From Fragilaria crotonensis (lineage: Eukaryota; Bacillariophyta; Fragilariophyceae; Fragilariales; Fragilariaceae): a stretch of DNA of 64,000 nt. Under the pieces are notes generated by a model. That model did no database searches. It worked only from the letters and a program-made list of their open reading frames with translations, and was not told the origin of the DNA. Made by a program: the position numbers and the translations under genes. Location of the stretch: the NCBI GenBank assembly GCA_022925895.1, contig JAKSYS010000881.1, positions 558,001-622,000 of the forward strand, written 5' to 3'. The first letter of the stretch is position 1; each line of letters begins with the position of its first letter. Shown here one piece after another: positions 19,054 to 28,425 of this stretch.

Positions 19054-19878
19054 TCATCCTTCGAAGAAGCCCGTAACGTCACCAATCCCGAAATCATCGA
19101 CGAATAACGATGATGCCTCATTGTCATCCTCATTCTCATCCGTTGATGTGCCACATTCTTCTCTTTCAATGTCAGTCGTTGGAGAAAGTGCGTGGACAGT
19201 AGGGTTATCGTGTTCCTTGTCGATAATTCTGAGTAGCGTTTCTTTCCATTGAGCGATTTGGGGAGGGTAATCATTGGCAGGGCGGCTACGAAGGAACTTG
19301 ATGATCTCATATTCCTGGTTGCTCAGAGTCACCACAGCACAACTTCCGTCATCGGTCAAGGATCTGGAGTCTTTATGGTCGTTTATGGAAATGACAGTTG
19401 GGATGGAAGTTTCAGCGCCATCACGACAGACCGTTCCGCCGCCAAATTTATCGAAGGGGACAATATTTGACCTGGGAGGTGGATCGGGAGGAGAGTTCAA
19501 GTTCCCGTGCGCGTGGCGCATATTAAAATTGCGCTTCGCAACCGCAGTTTCGCAATGGGTACAGTATCGGAAACGACGGCCGGAAGCAATGCAAACTGGA
19601 TGGCAGCACGACAACACAGTTCCGTGTACGGATCCCAATGGAATGTCAATGTAGGCAAATCTAGCAACGTGAGGATTCTGACCTGACTTGATAGTGACTC
19701 CTCTAGCCTTGCATGGCTGTCTGATAAAGTCGGCAACGTCGCTTCGGATGATTTTCGCAGCCGACCCCTCTTCACACGAATTTTCAGCATCGACGTTGCC
19801 CACCATAATCTCGTAGTAACCCTGATTTCCGTCGATAATGTTGGACATGGTGATTTCTCTCGATTTCTGCGAATTCAT
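19054..19878 (-). CDS. Cys/His-cluster protein with acidic tail, unknown function
   Basis: A 274-aa protein from the first ATG at 19878; the frame is open further upstream to 19950 without an ATG. Residues near the middle form a compact Cys/His cluster: SCCHPVCIASGRRFRYCTHC followed by ETAVAKRNFNMRHAHG, which looks zinc-binding (CxxxC, CxxC and HxH). The block is basic and could touch nucleic acid. The last 50 residues are acidic (REECGTSTDENEDDNEAS). An acidic tail plus a basic zinc-like module is compatible with a transcription-related protein, but I match no named family. The gene lies tail-to-tail with RRP7 (198 bp). Confidence 0.55.
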   Translation of the reverse strand: MNSQKSREITMSNIIDGNQGYYEIMVGNVDAENSCEEGSAAKIIRSDVADFIRQPCKARGVTIKSGQNPHVARFAYIDIPLGSVHGTVLSCCHPVCIASGRRFRYCTHCETAVAKRNFNMRHAHGNLNSPPDPPPRSNIVPFDKFGGGTVCRDGAETSIPTVISINDHKDSRSLTDDGSCAVVTLSNQEYEIIKFLRSRPANDYPPQIAQWKETLLRIIDKEHDNPTVHALSPTTDIEREECGTSTDENEDDNEASSLFVDDFGIGDVTGFFEG

Positions 19879-21370
19879 GTGTGAAGCGGTGACTGCGAAA
19901 GGAACACAGCTGAGAGCTGATGTTCGACGACTTCTCCTCCCTCTAATCACTATCGACTAAACAAAAAGTTAAAAATGTGAGCGCCAAGTTTTCTTCATCG
20001 CGATGAAAGCACGAAGGAAGGAAAATTTCTCGTAGCCCACGTTCGCTTGGTACTGACCAGAACCCAAAATCGAAACTCTCGTGAAGATTATACTGAATCC
20101 TACAGCAATGTCGGTTTTGGTATTTTTCTCAAGAATCGTGGTTAAAGTTCCGTCACATGGTTTGGATACACTCCAACTGCATCGTCACGAAAAGTAGTGC
20201 GATATTATAGGCGGGAGCTTTTGAAATATGAGATTCGTGGATCGTGGATCGTGGGGTTCTTGGATCACGAGTCCGTGAACAAGTGACAAGATACAACACT
20301 ACTCCACTACCGTACCTATAGTAGCACTCCAGTACTCAATTCATTAATAAACAGTACGACACCTACAATTAGTAAGTGAGTAAGATAATAGCAATAGAGT
20401 ACGTGCAACATTCATAGGACGACGGCAAACGCTCAACACAAGGGACAATGTTGGCATAAAGAAGTTCTTGTGCTCCGAGTCCGGTATTTTGGACATTAGA
20501 AACACCAGTGCTGTTGTCTATCAGTATATTACTTACTATTTCAATATTCGGAGTAGTCTACCACGTCTATCTGGAACTCCAACTGCAAACCAATGAACTA
20601 CCACTATGGCCTACATTTCATCAACTGATCGCTAGCAGATACCGACGGAAATCAAGTCTTCACCTACTATTCCAATCAATTGGTACTGTATAAAGCATGT
20701 AAAAAACCTTCCGAAAGGAGACAAACTTTGCCCTCTTAAGCACCACCTCGCTGCAAGCATTAAGATTTAAGACTTTCCATATCTTCCAACCTAAAGCCGA
20801 CGTTGATGCCTAGAAAGTGGATATTTGACGGCAATAACACCTACCATTTTCAATCTGATCCCACCTAGATTCCTAGGTGGATATCAGCGACGGAACAGGC
20901 AGGGTAATGATGCAGCTGGCAACCGCAAAATTCGGCTTTTTCACGTCATCACTAAGAATTCGGATTCTGGATTCAATTCACGATCACCCGAAGTATTCCA
21001 CCGGACCTGGTAGGGAGTTACAACTGGACAGTCTTCCGACGTATCTGGTAGTTGTCAGATTTACGTATAGGTTGTTTGCGCTCCGCAAAACATGTTGCAC
21101 TATGTCGGATGTCGACTGCTGTATCAGGTACTAGTAGTACTGTGCACTGGAGGACCGTCCAAAACGACGTTCGTACGCCGCACATACTCGCGTTTTTGTG
21201 TCCACTGAACTTAAAACGAGAAGAGCAACCGCGTGTCCCTGAAATAAAAAACAACATACAACAACCAACCCGCTTTCTAACTCACCGAAAGGATTCTTGA
21301 CTCACGAAGGAGCCTCTCAACCCGATTGCACCAGCGTCTTGGATAACAACGTAAGGTCCTGCTAGGAAGC
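19879..21370. other. Long intergenic region (about 1.5 kb), no gene recognised
   Basis: Only short frames are open. A small tandem (cgtggat)-like repeat lies near 20234-20260. GTAC-containing stretches occur at 20305-20345 and 21120-21145. No tRNA, snRNA or transposon ends were found by eye. It probably contains promoters for the divergent genes on either side. Confidence 0.35.
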
Positions 21371-22732
21371 ATGAGTGAAACATCCGACGCGGCAGCAGCT
21401 CGCAAGAAACGAAAGGACGAGGCCAAGATACTGAAACGCAAACGTACAGACGAAGCTGGAGGAGTTCGTCCACGAGAGCCCCAAGAGGCACAAACTTCGT
21501 CTTCGTCGAGAACCGAAACGAAGCAGAAAATTAGACATGACAAAAGCGGGTCAAAACATCGTTTTGGTCGCGTGATGGAAACAATTCCGTGTCGTAACAA
21601 GCCGCGATATTCAACGCTCAGTATAGCCCTTCCAGGCTCTGTTGTTTCGAACTGTCAAACTCGTGAACTGAAAACGCACTTGGTAGGCCAGATTGCTCGT
21701 GCGGCAGCGATCTATCACGTTGACGAGATTGTTGTGTTTGACGATAAGCTCGCTGTGGAGAAGAAAGGTTTCTACAGCGGAAGTCGTCAGAATCGACGCG
21801 ACCACAACAGAACGGACGAAAAACGTGCAGACAATCACAAGGAGGAGGAGAAGCCTCAAGAGAAGGAGCAAGAACGTACTTCAGAGGAACGTCCCAAGCG
21901 ATCCGATCCGCACACATTTATGGCTCGCGTCTTGCAATATTGTGAGTGCCCTCAATATCTGCGCCGAAACTTCTTTCCCATGCATCCAGACCTTCAATTT
22001 ACGGGACTGCTGAGTCCGATCGACGCGCCGCATCATGTCCGTGCCGAAGACCGATGCAAATATCGAGAGGGCGTTGTCATGGACAGAAAGGGACCCAGTG
22101 GTGCTTCTCTTGTCAATTGTGGTATTCGAAATCGCCCTGTCGAAATCGATCGTGCCCTGACGGCCGGTATTCGATGCACTGTGGAGCTCGATATCAAAGC
22201 ATATGGAAGCGCGAGTCAAATAAAGGGAAAGGTTGTGTCTCCGTCAACTCCTCGAGAAGACAATGGTACTTACTGGGGGTATACAACGCGATTGGCAGAA
22301 AGCATCACGGATGTTTTTGACTCGTGTCCTTACGAAGGTGGGTACGATCTGAAAATTGGCACTAGTGAACGCGGTGACTGTACTGTTGATGATGCATCGT
22401 TTGGCCTCCCCACCTTTAAGCACTCTTTGATTATCTTTGGTGGGGTGGCAGGTATTGAGGAGTGTGTTGATGCGGACGAGAATTGCAAGATTCCTGGATC
22501 ACAAAGTAAAAAGTTGTTCGATCTATGGGTCAACACGGTCCCGTTCCAGGGATCGCGGACAGTTCGAACAGAGGAAGCTGTAATAATATCCTTGGCAAGA
22601 TTGAGTCCTTTCTTGGCGAAGAACATCGAGAGCAAACAGGTTAAAAACAAGAATGAAACCCTGAAAGAGAAGGAACCAGTCAAATTCAGCGACACGGAGG
22701 TATCCGACGAGAGTGAGAGCGGCGAAGAGTAA
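21371..22732 (+). CDS. SPOUT1/C9orf114-type RNA methyltransferase (DUF171)
   Basis: A 453-aa single-exon protein. The SPOUT core begins STLSIALPGSVVSNCQTREL and IARAAAIYHVDEIVVFDD; a Lys/Glu-rich insertion (about residues 140-180) follows, then QYLRRNFFPMHPDLQFTGLL and DAPHH. The C-terminal knot has YWGYTTRLAESITDVF, YDLKIGTSERGD, HSLIIFGGVAGIEE and NTVPFQGSRTVRTEEAVIIS, all typical of the SPOUT1 family. The N-terminus is basic and Ala-rich (AAARKKRKDEAK), suggesting nuclear localisation. Human SPOUT1 is linked to RNA methylation and kinetochore/centrosome function; the RNA target here is unknown. The acidic Ser-rich C-terminus (DESESGEE) may be phosphorylated. Confidence 0.88.
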   Translation: MSETSDAAAARKKRKDEAKILKRKRTDEAGGVRPREPQEAQTSSSSRTETKQKIRHDKSGSKHRFGRVMETIPCRNKPRYSTLSIALPGSVVSNCQTRELKTHLVGQIARAAAIYHVDEIVVFDDKLAVEKKGFYSGSRQNRRDHNRTDEKRADNHKEEEKPQEKEQERTSEERPKRSDPHTFMARVLQYCECPQYLRRNFFPMHPDLQFTGLLSPIDAPHHVRAEDRCKYREGVVMDRKGPSGASLVNCGIRNRPVEIDRALTAGIRCTVELDIKAYGSASQIKGKVVSPSTPREDNGTYWGYTTRLAESITDVFDSCPYEGGYDLKIGTSERGDCTVDDASFGLPTFKHSLIIFGGVAGIEECVDADENCKIPGSQSKKLFDLWVNTVPFQGSRTVRTEEAVIISLARLSPFLAKNIESKQVKNKNETLKEKEPVKFSDTEVSDESESGEE

Positions 22733-23793
22733 TCCGTTGGAAGAAGGTAATTCTAGATCATGCCTCCATATGCGATATGCGTCCTTTCTTCTTGTTGAAG
22801 TGGGATTATCTGAAGATTCAGGTTCGTCATGAATGCGCGATTCATACTGTTTCTCCGCGTGATACCGCGAACCTAGAGCAGCTAGGACGCCTGCAAAAAC
22901 CTTGGCTACGGAATTCCAGTTACATCTTGCAATTTAAGAGCCCTCCTTTTCCGGCAACTTTTCTCGAATACAGGTCACCAACGCTTCCTTCGCTTTCGAT
23001 GTCGTGAATGTATGGTTACCAATCTCTAATCAATCAATACAAATGGCTTTCTTAAATGTGCTGACGTGGGGAAGTGTCCTTCAAAGGAAAGAGGAAGCTG
23101 GTGCCGACTTGGAGGACGTGTTAAGGCATGGATCAAACAGGACAGATTGCGCAGGTATGGGCTACTTTCATTTATCCAAATGCCGCTGGTCTTGGGCCTC
23201 CGACATCGCATCGCCTTCCCGATCAAGGCGTCCCAACCGGATTGATCTTGGGGGAAGAAACGGAAGGCACTGCTCTCTGCGACCTTTTCAAATGAGGTAG
23301 GGGTCCCATGCACTTCTGCCTACCCAACCTGTTGTAATCGTTCGTTCCATTCTCCCTTTCCTGCATTTAAAAATCATCCGGCTCTACTGAGACACTAATT
23401 GCGGTCGCGTTCCTGGGTGTTCTTCGTTAACAAGAGTACAAGAGGGACTATTGTGGGACTTCAAAAGTCAATAGGGCATTGATCGGGCGGGTAATTGTGT
23501 CCTGCTCTCCCAGAAACACTCCAGTAAGGGTAATACCCCCAGATTTGAAGCATCCCTGGGGGATCACCTCTGCCAGCGGCAAGGGCCGTATACGTGTGGA
23601 CTTATTGTTGGGGAACTAAATTTGAGCATCTCTTAGACAAAGTCACTAATGAAGCATCACAACATGAGATCATTACTTGATCCGATTCGTCCGGTTCCCT
23701 TGTCAAAAAGGCAGCCTTGAGTTGAGTAGGGACACAACGACTTCGATGCACTACCAATAGAGTCAACGAATCACGTCAGTAAGCCATAGAAAA
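22733..23793. other. Intergenic region (about 1.06 kb), no gene recognised
   Basis: It lies between convergent genes. Short open frames (for example 23004-23300) lack any recognisable motif and overlap frames on the other strand. No RNA gene was found by eye. Confidence 0.35.
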
Positions 23794-25478
23794 TCATCGA
23801 ACCAGCCTTGCTGTTTTTCTCCGCTTGCAACATGAATACTCGATGTAGCTCTTACGCCTGCCGAAAAGCATGGCCAATACGACCACTACGAAAACAACAA
23901 CCAACAAAAGAATTTCTGGTTTGTCATGCCTATTGGCTTGCACCGCATTCAACCCGCGTTTCTCCTCGAGGCCTAGCATCGCTTTTCGTGTTTCGGACAC
24001 TAGCGCTTCCTTCGCTTTCTCTGGCAGATCATGTAACAAGTAGGTACTTTTCGGCAAACTGGTCTCAGTCCAGAGGGGACGTCTGAAATTCTTTTCCAGT
24101 CCATAAACCTCGTCTTCGTCGAACGGCACCCAAGCGAGATTTCCACAGGTGTTCTTCGTCATTCGTCGTTTCACGGGGTCGAATCCAGAAAAATCAATAG
24201 AGTCCTGCAGCGTTCTGCGATCTCCCAAACCGTATCGAGACGGTGCGATTTTGTCGAATGTTGACTTATCGTCGGCTATTCCCATCAAGATGTTCAGTCT
24301 GTCAGTTCCGTTGGGAACAACTAAAGGGCTAATTTCCACGATGTCATGCATGAAGATAGACATATCTGAACCTCCATCCTCTTTGTCACCTCCACGAAGG
24401 CTTCGGCCTTCCTTGCGGTGGCGTCCCCAGGAATGGACAATAGGATTACTTTGATGACCATGATAATCATGAGTTACCAATACTTGATCCGGTGTGTACA
24501 TATCATAGCCGTTGGTAAAGAAGCGAATTCCACGAGACAGTTCCTCGCCATTAAAGACATAGGGAAGGAAGGGATCGTACGGCACGTTGAGTTCTGCGTG
24601 ACATTTGCTAAAGGACAAGCCGGCACCCCATGCCACGTTCGTCAGCTTCGGGCGAACCAAATGCTCACAAAACTTGGTGCCCCAATTGCGCCATGTGTTC
24701 GACATCTCTACCATGCATAATTGCGGGACATTGCTGGGATTGGAATCGTTCTGAACAATATCGGCAACATATGTAGATAGGACAGCATAATCATTCTTAG
24801 CACGATGAAACATTTCTATCAAACCTGTATCGAAATCCTGACTGAAATCCTAAGGTTCGTTGACGGTGATAAGAAATTGTGAATCACGAGTATTCTGAGA
24901 CTTTGGTTACTCACCATGTGACTATCGGTCTGCATGCAGTAGTGTTGGGGTTTCACTGCCAGAAGCATTGGTTTGTCCCCGTGCAAGTAGTCATACGCCA
25001 CCATTGCTGATAGCTTTGACCGCGGATCCGTAGGACCTCTTGACGATTTAGCCTCCATTGTCAGCATCTGAACCTGATCTTTGAATTGATCGCACGGCAG
25101 TTGCGAGTAATCCCTGCAAAATCGTTCCCAACAATCCGCGTCGTCGTCGAGAGAAGATGTAGAATCAATTTGTTGGATCAACCGCACGAAAATTCGCCCT
25201 GGGTTCCGAGCCTTGTTGAACAAGTTGAATAATGTTCGAGGGCAGAGACGATCGCGATAGGCTGCAATGTTCAAGTGGATAGTGTCGTGAACGGCGTCGT
25301 ATTGTACATCGTTGTAATGAGGACATCCGTTCTCACACTCCTTGTCCGGATCTACGGTGATCAAGCCGGTTCCCTCCTCACCCCAATGTTGTGTATCTCG
25401 TCCTAGAAATATCCAGCCGTAGGGTGCTTCACTCTTCGTGAAGCGCTTCTCGCCATTCGCCCTGTGAATCACCTTCAT
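23794..25478 (-). CDS. GT60-like GlcNAc-transferase (Skp1-GnT1 family) with C-terminal membrane anchor
   Basis: Exon 1 (25478-24915) and exon 2 (24849-23794) are separated by a 65-bp intron (GTGAGT...CCTTAG); the join is phase 0 and gives a 539-aa protein. Family features: IHLNIAAYRDRLCPRTLFNL and a helix with ARNPGRIFVRLIQQ, SSRGPTDPRSKL, MQTDSHMDFSQDFD (the DxH metal-binding motif lies across the splice site), WGAGLSFSKCHAEL and YDPFLPYVFNGEEL. This is the GlcNAc-transferase (PF11397) pattern; relatives add GlcNAc to hydroxyproline of cytosolic Skp1 or act in the secretory pathway. A C-terminal hydrophobic helix (ILLLVVVFVVVVLAMLFG) followed by basic residues implies tail anchoring, which is unusual. 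The glycosyltransferase class is fairly sure; the acceptor is unknown. Confidence 0.83.
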
Positions 25479-25676
25479 CGTCGGTGGCTTTCGTGATCTA
25501 TATCAGAGGTCAGAGGGTTTGAGACTATCAGTGATCAGTATCTCTTTTTCCAACGACGACTTAAGTTGTCATCGAAGTTTTCATATTTTTATGATTCAAA
25601 CGTTAAAAACTCTCATCTTGCGTCTTTTGTTCAACAAATTTTATACAGTTTGATTCACTGCAGTTGAGCACAAGGT

Positions 25677-25749
25677 GTCCCGATAGCTCAGTCGGTAGAG
25701 CGCAAGACTGAAGATCTTGAGGCCGCGTGTTCGATTCACGCTCGGGACA
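25677..25749 (+). tRNA. tRNA-Phe (anticodon GAA)
   Basis: A 73-nt cloverleaf. The acceptor stem GTCCCGA pairs with TCGGGAC, then discriminator A. D arm GCTC/GAGC with loop AGTCGGTA. Anticodon stem CAAGA/TCTTG with loop CTGAAGA, anticodon GAA at 25710-25712. T arm GCGTG/CACGC with loop TTCGATT. No intron. Internal A box (TAGCTCAGTCGG) and B box (GTTCGATTC) are present. Confidence 0.96.
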
Positions 25750-25754
25750 TTTAG

Positions 25755-25758
25755 TTTT
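25755..25758 (+). terminator. RNA polymerase III T-run after tRNA-Phe
   Basis: A TTTT run starts six bases after the tRNA 3' end, the usual pol III stop signal. Confidence 0.55.
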
Positions 25759-26187
25759 GCAATCTATGTTATATGCTTAATTTACGCTGTAGTAGCTCCT
25801 AAACGCGTGGTGTGTGTCTTTGAACTTTGAACTTAGAAGTAGAAACATGATTCGTATTGAACATTTCGTCTTTCATTTTCTTGTACAGGTTTTATCCATG
25901 ATTTCAAGATCTGATCGTATTCTGGATGTGAATGGTGGATTCTTCAGACTTCTACTGCAATTCAGCTGACAACACTACTACTACAAGTACTCTACTATAA
26001 GGTGGCAGAGAAATCACTCAGGTCTTCTGCTGACAAACATGAGTCCAGACGTGTCCGGTCAATTGAATCTTTCGTCTGGTAAAAAGGATAAGAAGAGAAA
26101 ATCATTTGTTCCATTTCTCTACTTGAGCCTTGCGTTCTGCCGCCTTCAGCCATCGTATCGAAGCATACTGACGCTATGCATACGTGT

Positions 26188-26432
26188 TTAGATGTCTGCT
26201 GAAGACCCTGAAGACATAAACAGATGACCTGAGTGAATTGTATTTTCGACAACTACAATAGTCCTTATAACCTCCAAAGCAAAAGATTACCTCGTCTCCG
26301 ATAAAGAAGCAGCTTGTTGAGATCGTTGCCCATAGTAGTACCTAAGTATTCGGTCATTTCGACCATCCTAAGTCTTCCATTCGAAATCACCCTTATTGCT
26401 GCGCATTCGATTTGCGGCTTTGCTTGCCGCAT
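26188..26432 (-). CDS. Possible small spliced protein of about 60 aa
   Basis: Weakly supported. Exon 1 from the ATG at 26432 encodes a basic helix-like segment (IRVISNGRLRMVEMTEYLG, then LNKLLLYRRRG) and ends at a GTAATC donor (26290). A 62-bp intron ending CACTCAG would lead to a short Ser-rich second exon that stops at 26188. The intron size matches the other introns of the window, which is the main support. No family is recognised. It lies between tRNA-Phe and the DNL zinc-finger gene, 119 bp downstream of the latter on the same strand. Confidence 0.3.
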
Positions 26433-26550
26433 GCTACCAGAGGCGCTTGCCTCGCTATCAGCCGTCTTCAACTAACATCGGGTCACACACACGGCCTCGT
26501 TCCTGGTGACCTTGCTCTAAAGCGTAATGCGTGAATACGCACTGTCGCAC

Positions 26551-27162
26551 TTACTGGAACTCTGGTAGCTGAGTACCACCCTGAGTACGTTCCAACATCT
26601 GCTCGAGATCGAAGACATCCTTTGATACGCGATTCACAGTGTCTTGAAGCCCTCGGGATGCTAAATACTCTTCGATGTTGGTCTCGCCTTCAAAGCCACC
26701 TAGATAATCGGACCAACCAAGATTATCAGCGATCCAATGGTGACTGGAGCATCCCTTGCAAATGCAAACGACAACACCGCTTCTGTAGGCTGATATAAAG
26801 ATTAACTTATCACGTGAGAATTGTAGTATAGCACCTTGCAGCGCACGTCAAATGAACCTACCGACCCTGGACACTCGGTTCGTATTTCGAGTTTCGCAAA
26901 CCTTGCATGTATACTGGATCTCGAACTTGTTTGCGACAAGTGAGGGTTCCTTGGACGACGAAACTGGAGAATGCACGTTTTCATCCCCGAAAGATGATTC
27001 ACCAATTGCAGGGAGCATTGGAATCTTACGTTCGCCTTGTTCTTTGTCATTAGCGTCGCGAAGAATGACTTTTGACGGACCAACAAGAGTATGTGGCAAA
27101 ACAAAAGATGAAACGGACGAAGCAAATACAGCAACGCTATACAACGTGCAATGGACCTTCAT
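26551..27162 (-). CDS. Plastid-targeted DNL zinc-finger protein (Zim17/Tim15/HEP family)
   Basis: Exon 1 (27162-26862) and exon 2 (26789-26551) flank a 72-bp intron (GTAGGTTC...TATATCAG, phase 1); the protein is 179 aa. The start at 27162 gives a signal peptide (KVHCTLYSVAVFASSV) followed by SSFVLP, an ASAFAP-like plastid entry motif. The zinc finger is split by the intron: YTCKVCETRNTNRVSRV joins AYRSGVVVCICKGCSSHHWI and then ADNLGWS, the DNL signature with CxxC...CxxC. Family role: an escort factor that keeps organellar Hsp70 soluble and helps preprotein import. A plastid rather than mitochondrial location is inferred from the leader. The upstream ATG frame to 27246 is not needed. Confidence 0.85.
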
Positions 27163-27382
27163 TGTCGATGCTGAGCAAGCGTTCCGACGAAGGAAAAAGC
27201 AAATGTTCGCAGCTCTCGGCGGCCGTCGTCGCTTCTGGTGTGACAAGAAAATGTTCTGAAAAGCGATGAGCGCGATCGTTTTTCGGAACGGGCGAAGTGC
27301 AAATCTCTGCTTTTACTGTTTACTGTATCCTAGCAACGCTGACGACTGAAGTATGTCATAGACTATGACATACACATTTTAT

Positions 27383-27390
27383 ATATACAG
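27383..27390. repeat. Left target site duplication of the hAT MITE
   Basis: ATATACAG, repeated at 27845-27852. Confidence 0.85.
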
Positions 27391-27844
27391 CAGAGTCCTG
27401 CACCGGGTATGAAGCCTGTGCCCATGGGTACCCAAGGCTGCCGATAGGCAGGCTTGGACCACCCATGACCCACCCACGCTTCGCGCGGTCACGGCTGGAC
27501 CACCGTTACCCACCCACGCCCGGTAGGGCGTACTGTACCCATACCCACCCACTACCCATTTTCCCTGCAAAAATTTAGCCCGCCGCAGGCGATTTTCTTA
27601 AAGTTGCTCTCACCGCGTACTATACTCTACTACTCCTTACTAGCTACAGTATACTTGGAGTACAATGGTCGATTCGCGTTGGCAGGCTTGGACCACCCAT
27701 TACCCACCCACGCTTTGCGAGTCAAGTTGGGACCACCCATTACCCACCCACGACTGGTTGGGCATGCCCATACCCACCCATTAACCATGGGTATGGGTGG
27801 GTAGTGGGTGGGTAATGGGTATGGGTACCCAGTGCAGGACTCTG
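27391..27844. mobile_element. hAT-type MITE (454 bp) with 13-bp TIRs and 8-bp TSD
   Basis: The terminal inverted repeats CAGAGTCCTGCAC (27391-27403) and GTGCAGGACTCTG (27832-27844) are perfect complements. Both ends are flanked by ATATACAG (27383-27390 and 27845-27852), an 8-bp target duplication fitting the hAT consensus nTnnnnAn. It is far too short for a transposase, so it would be non-autonomous. Inside there are direct repeats (27450-27487 and 27681-27717, about one mismatch in ten) and C-rich/G-rich blocks. It lies in the gap between the DNL zinc-finger gene and VAC14. Intact TIRs and TSD point to a fairly recent insertion. Confidence 0.88.
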
Positions 27845-27852
27845 ATATACAG
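27845..27852. repeat. Right target site duplication of the hAT MITE
   Basis: ATATACAG, identical to 27383-27390. Confidence 0.85.
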
Positions 27853-28042
27853 TACTGAATTCCGATCTGACAGTATTCGAGGTCCGGGAGACGAAAACCT
27901 TTTTGCTCCAGCCTCCAGCGTGTCTTTGTCCGTGATTCAGTACTGGAATACACGGTAGGGTACAATTACTTGTAACGGTGAGCCTTTCGTATAGAGGGTT
28001 AGCGGGGCACGGTCTCGGGACTCGGGACTCGGCCCCAGCTGT

Positions 28043-28086
28043 GCCCAGAGCCCACCCAGCCCAGAGCCCACCCAGCCCAGACCCCA
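28043..28086. repeat. Short C-rich tandem repeat (16-bp unit, about 2.6 copies)
   Basis: The unit cccagagcccacccag is repeated twice and a partial third copy follows. It lies between the MITE and the GTGCACA minisatellite. Confidence 0.75.
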
Positions 28087-28168
28087 ACAAAACAGGCATA
28101 ACCGGCACTCCTGCACTGTGCTACTGTTACTACCCCTTTCAGTGGGATAGTGGCATAGTGGCATAGTA

Positions 28169-28234
28169 GTGCACAGTGCACAGTGCACAGTGCACAGTGC
28201 ACAGTGCACAGTGCACAGTGCACAGTGCACAGTG
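28169..28234. repeat. 7-bp minisatellite (GTGCACA)n, about 9 copies
   Basis: A perfect run of the unit gtgcaca, each unit holding the palindrome gtgcac. It lies about 190 bp upstream of the VAC14 start, so it sits in that gene's promoter or 5' UTR region. It is probably length-variable between strains. Confidence 0.92.
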
Positions 28235-28425
28235 AGTGTTGCTCATTCAGGGCGAGGTTTTGCTGGGAACGTGTAAAATCGCCTCGTCTACCAGAGAATC
28301 CTAATAACGCCATCTACACCACTTGAGCCAACAATGCATCTCGAGATCTCCCGATTGGTGCTCACTTCCGACGCAAGATAACTATCGACTGCATCCACTA
28401 ACTTCGCTCATTCCTCAATTCTATA

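Noticed and set aside
22777-23300. Two short frames after the SPOUT1-like gene
   Set aside because: No domain, no consistent start context, and competing frames on the other strand.
27539-27827. Interstitial telomere repeat
   Set aside because: The runs are GGGTAT/GGGTGGGTA and not a regular TTAGGG array, and they lie inside the TIR-bounded element.
27391-27844. Protein-coding gene inside the MITE
   Set aside because: Frames there are short, Pro/Gly/Thr-repetitive and open on both strands; there is no transposase motif.
28169-28234. CRISPR-like array
   Set aside because: The copies are directly adjacent with no spacers and the unit is only 7 bp; it is a minisatellite in a eukaryotic genome.
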